Source of the DNA: JBDSTZ01 sp039927975
GTDB lineage: Bacteria; Pseudomonadota; Gammaproteobacteria; Burkholderiales; Burkholderiaceae_D
Direction: 5' to 3'
NCBI GenBank assembly: GCA_039927975.1
Contig: JBDSTZ010000596.1
Location: forward strand, 1-5,587
Length of the DNA: 5,587 nt
Each line of letters begins with the position of its first letter. The first letter of the stretch is position 1. The notes beneath the pieces are model-generated. The model saw only the letters and a program-made list of their open reading frames with translations, was not told where the DNA came from and made no database searches. Made by a program: the position numbers and the translations under genes. Below are positions 4,157 through 5,587 of the stretch, one piece after another.

Positions 4157-5587
4157 ATGAATGAACTAGACGGACTGTCCGCGCTGATCATCGAGCCCCA
4201 TGCCGGCATGCGCGCGAGCATCCACAACATGCTCAACCTGTGCGGCCTGAGCAAGATCGACCACGCCCAGGGCTCGAACGCCGCCATCAAGCACCTCGGC
4301 CTGAAACCCTTCGACCTGATCCTGTGCGAGTACGACCTCGACGGCGGCCAGGACGGCCAGCAACTGCTCGAGGACTTGCGCCACCACCAGCTGATCACCC
4401 TTGCGACCATGTTCTTCATGGTCACCGCCGAAGGCAATCACAGCAAGGTGGTCAGCGCCGCCGAACTGGCGCCCACCGACTACATCCTCAAGCCCTTCAC
4501 CGCCGACCGCCTGCTCGAACGGATCGCCCGCGCGCTGGAGAAGCGCAACATCTTCATGCCCGTGTACCAGTTGATGGAGGTGGGCAACCAGCGCGAAGCG
4601 ATCGTCGCCTGCCAGGAAGGCATGAAGAACAGCCCGCGCTTTGCGATCGACTTCATGCGCCTGCGCGCCGAGCTGCACATGTTCCTCGGTGAGCCGGCCG
4701 AGGCTGAACCGATCTACAAGCAACTGTTCGAAGCCAAGGCTATCGCCTGGGCCCGCCTTGGCCTGGCCAAGACCCTGTTCATGCGCGAGCGCTACACCGA
4801 AGCCGCCTCTATCCTCGAATCGCTGGTCGACAAGAACAAGAAGTTTGTCGACGCCTACGACTGGCTGGCCAAGACCCACGCCGCGATGGGCGACCTGGCC
4901 AAGTCGCAAGCGGTGCTCGCCAGCGCGGTCGCGGTCTCGCCGCACGCGGTGCGGCGCCTGCGCAAGCTGGGTGAAGTGGCGCTCGAGACCGGCGACACCG
5001 ACACCGCCGAAAAAGTCCTCAAGCAAGTCGTCAGCAAGGCCAAGTATTCCGAATTCCGCGACCCCGAGGACCACGTGAAACTGGTCCAGACCTTGGTCAA
5101 GAAGGGTGATCCGGTGCAGGCCGCCGCCGTCATCCGCGACCTCGACAAGTCGATGGGCGGCCAGAAGAAGACTGACGCGTGCAGCGCCATCTCGTCGGCC
5201 ATGCTGCACGAATTCACCGGCAACGACGTGCGCCTGAACGAGTCGCTCAGCGCCGCCCTGACGGCCTGCAAGGACGCGCTCGGCCTGTCGCCCGACCTCA
5301 AGATGGAACTGGCGCGCAACTGCCTGTCCAACAACATGGAGGAGGGCGCCGCCGACGTCATGCGCGATGTGATGCGCAACGCCCCCAACAACGCCGCCAT
5401 GGCCAAGGCCATGAGCGTGTTCGAAAAAGCCGGCCGCGGCGAGCTGGCCGCCAGCCTGGCGCAGGAAAGCCGCCAGCAGGTGGTCGACCTGGTCGCTACC
5501 GGCGCCAACAAGGCGAAAGAGGGCGATTATCGCGGCGCGGTCTCGCCGCACGCGGTGCGGCGCCTGCGCAAGCTGGGTGAAGTGGCG
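4157..5587 (+). CDS. Response-regulator receiver domain fused to TPR repeats (3' end outside window)
   Basis: 477 codons are open from the ATG at 4157 to the window edge without a stop. Residues 7-127 form a CheY-like receiver domain and about 131-450 form helical TPR-like repeats, e.g. around 165-196, 197-230, 231-264 and 265-298. The switch residues T90 and Y109 and the conserved K112 (in ILKPF) are present. However, the usual acidic pair reads E13-P14, and the phospho-acceptor position in LILCEYDLDGGQDG is E58, not Asp. The domain may thus be unphosphorylated or locked in an active-like state. D60 is nearby but out of register. The TPR part suggests a protein-interaction scaffold. A weak GGAAAA (4146-4151) precedes the start. 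The gene is divergent from cheW, suggesting a chemosensory or motility role (inference). The last 17 codons repeat residues 259-275 exactly, so the true C-terminus is uncertain. Confidence 0.88.
   Translation, partial: MNELDGLSALIIEPHAGMRASIHNMLNLCGLSKIDHAQGSNAAIKHLGLKPFDLILCEYDLDGGQDGQQLLEDLRHHQLITLATMFFMVTAEGNHSKVVSAAELAPTDYILKPFTADRLLERIARALEKRNIFMPVYQLMEVGNQREAIVACQEGMKNSPRFAIDFMRLRAELHMFLGEPAEAEPIYKQLFEAKAIAWARLGLAKTLFMRERYTEAASILESLVDKNKKFVDAYDWLAKTHAAMGDLAKSQAVLASAVAVSPHAVRRLRKLGEVALETGDTDTAEKVLKQVVSKAKYSEFRDPEDHVKLVQTLVKKGDPVQAAAVIRDLDKSMGGQKKTDACSAISSAMLHEFTGNDVRLNESLSAALTACKDALGLSPDLKMELARNCLSNNMEEGAADVMRDVMRNAPNNAAMAKAMSVFEKAGRGELAASLAQESRQQVVDLVATGANKAKEGDYRGAVSPHAVRRLRKLGEVA
4930..4981 (+). 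repeat. Direct repeat, copy 1 (inside the TPR region)
   Basis: This 52-base stretch is identical to 5536-5587. It encodes A259 to A275, beginning AVSPHAV and ending LGEVA, and continues naturally into the next TPR helix (LETGD). This copy looks like the native one. Confidence 0.97.
5536..5587 (+). repeat. Direct repeat, copy 2 (last 52 bases of the window)
   Basis: The copy is identical to 4930-4981, offset by exactly 606 bases (202 codons), so it is in the same reading frame. It joins abruptly after GDYRGAV (residues 456-462). The identity runs to the last base, so its full extent is unknown. It is either the beginning of a tandem duplication or a misjoin. Confidence 0.97.

Noticed and set aside
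4140..4160. ATG at 4140 as a leader peptide before the receiver-TPR gene
   Set aside because: It gives only six codons before a stop that overlaps the real start, with no ribosome-binding site or sign of an attenuator.
4166..5551. Long open frame (461 codons) on the minus strand opposite the receiver-TPR gene
   Set aside because: Its translation is rich in Gly, Val, His, Gln and Ala without domain resemblance. The plus strand has clear receiver and TPR motifs. Such antisense frames are common in GC-rich genes.

Overview
The window looks like ordinary chromosomal sequence from a GC-rich betaproteobacterium. The closest fit by protein style and gene neighbourhood is the Oxalobacteraceae (Massilia, Duganella or Janthinobacterium type). 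That placement is inferred from remembered sequence style, not from a search. I see no phage, plasmid, transposon, CRISPR array, rRNA or tRNA.

Layout, left to right. (1) 11-817, minus strand: a short-chain dehydrogenase with the pteridine-reductase signature. A downstream gene probably starts on the same strand at the window edge (ATG at 5-3). (2) 818-882: a 65-base divergent spacer with back-to-back sigma70-like promoters. The plus-strand one would begin transcription at about the start codon of the next gene. (3) 883-2031, plus: a MidA/NDUFAF7-family SAM-dependent methyltransferase. (4) 2145-3134, plus: a membrane-anchored J-domain protein with an extracytoplasmic C-terminal domain. (5) 3135-3323: a convergent intergenic region with two copies of a 30-base repeat and a strong GC-rich hairpin. 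(6) 3324-3827, minus: a complete CheW chemotaxis adaptor with a good Shine-Dalgarno. (7) 3828-4156: a 329-base divergent spacer carrying the promoter region of the next gene. (8) 4157-5587, plus, running off the right edge: a response-regulator receiver domain fused to a long TPR array. This large gene has no stop codon inside the window.

The genes form two themes. The left pair is a divergent pterin/folate-type reductase and a protein methyltransferase, and the J-domain gene follows the methyltransferase at a distance. The right pair (CheW and the receiver-TPR protein) points to chemotaxis or chemosensory signalling outside a large che operon.

The points most worth a second look are three. 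The last 52 bases of the window are a perfect in-frame copy of sequence 606 bases upstream, so there is either a 202-codon tandem duplication or an assembly artefact. The receiver domain has Glu where the phospho-acceptor Asp should be and lacks the usual acidic pair. The divergent promoter between the first two genes is nearly symmetric and suggests a leaderless message. I found no convincing undescribed multi-gene system.
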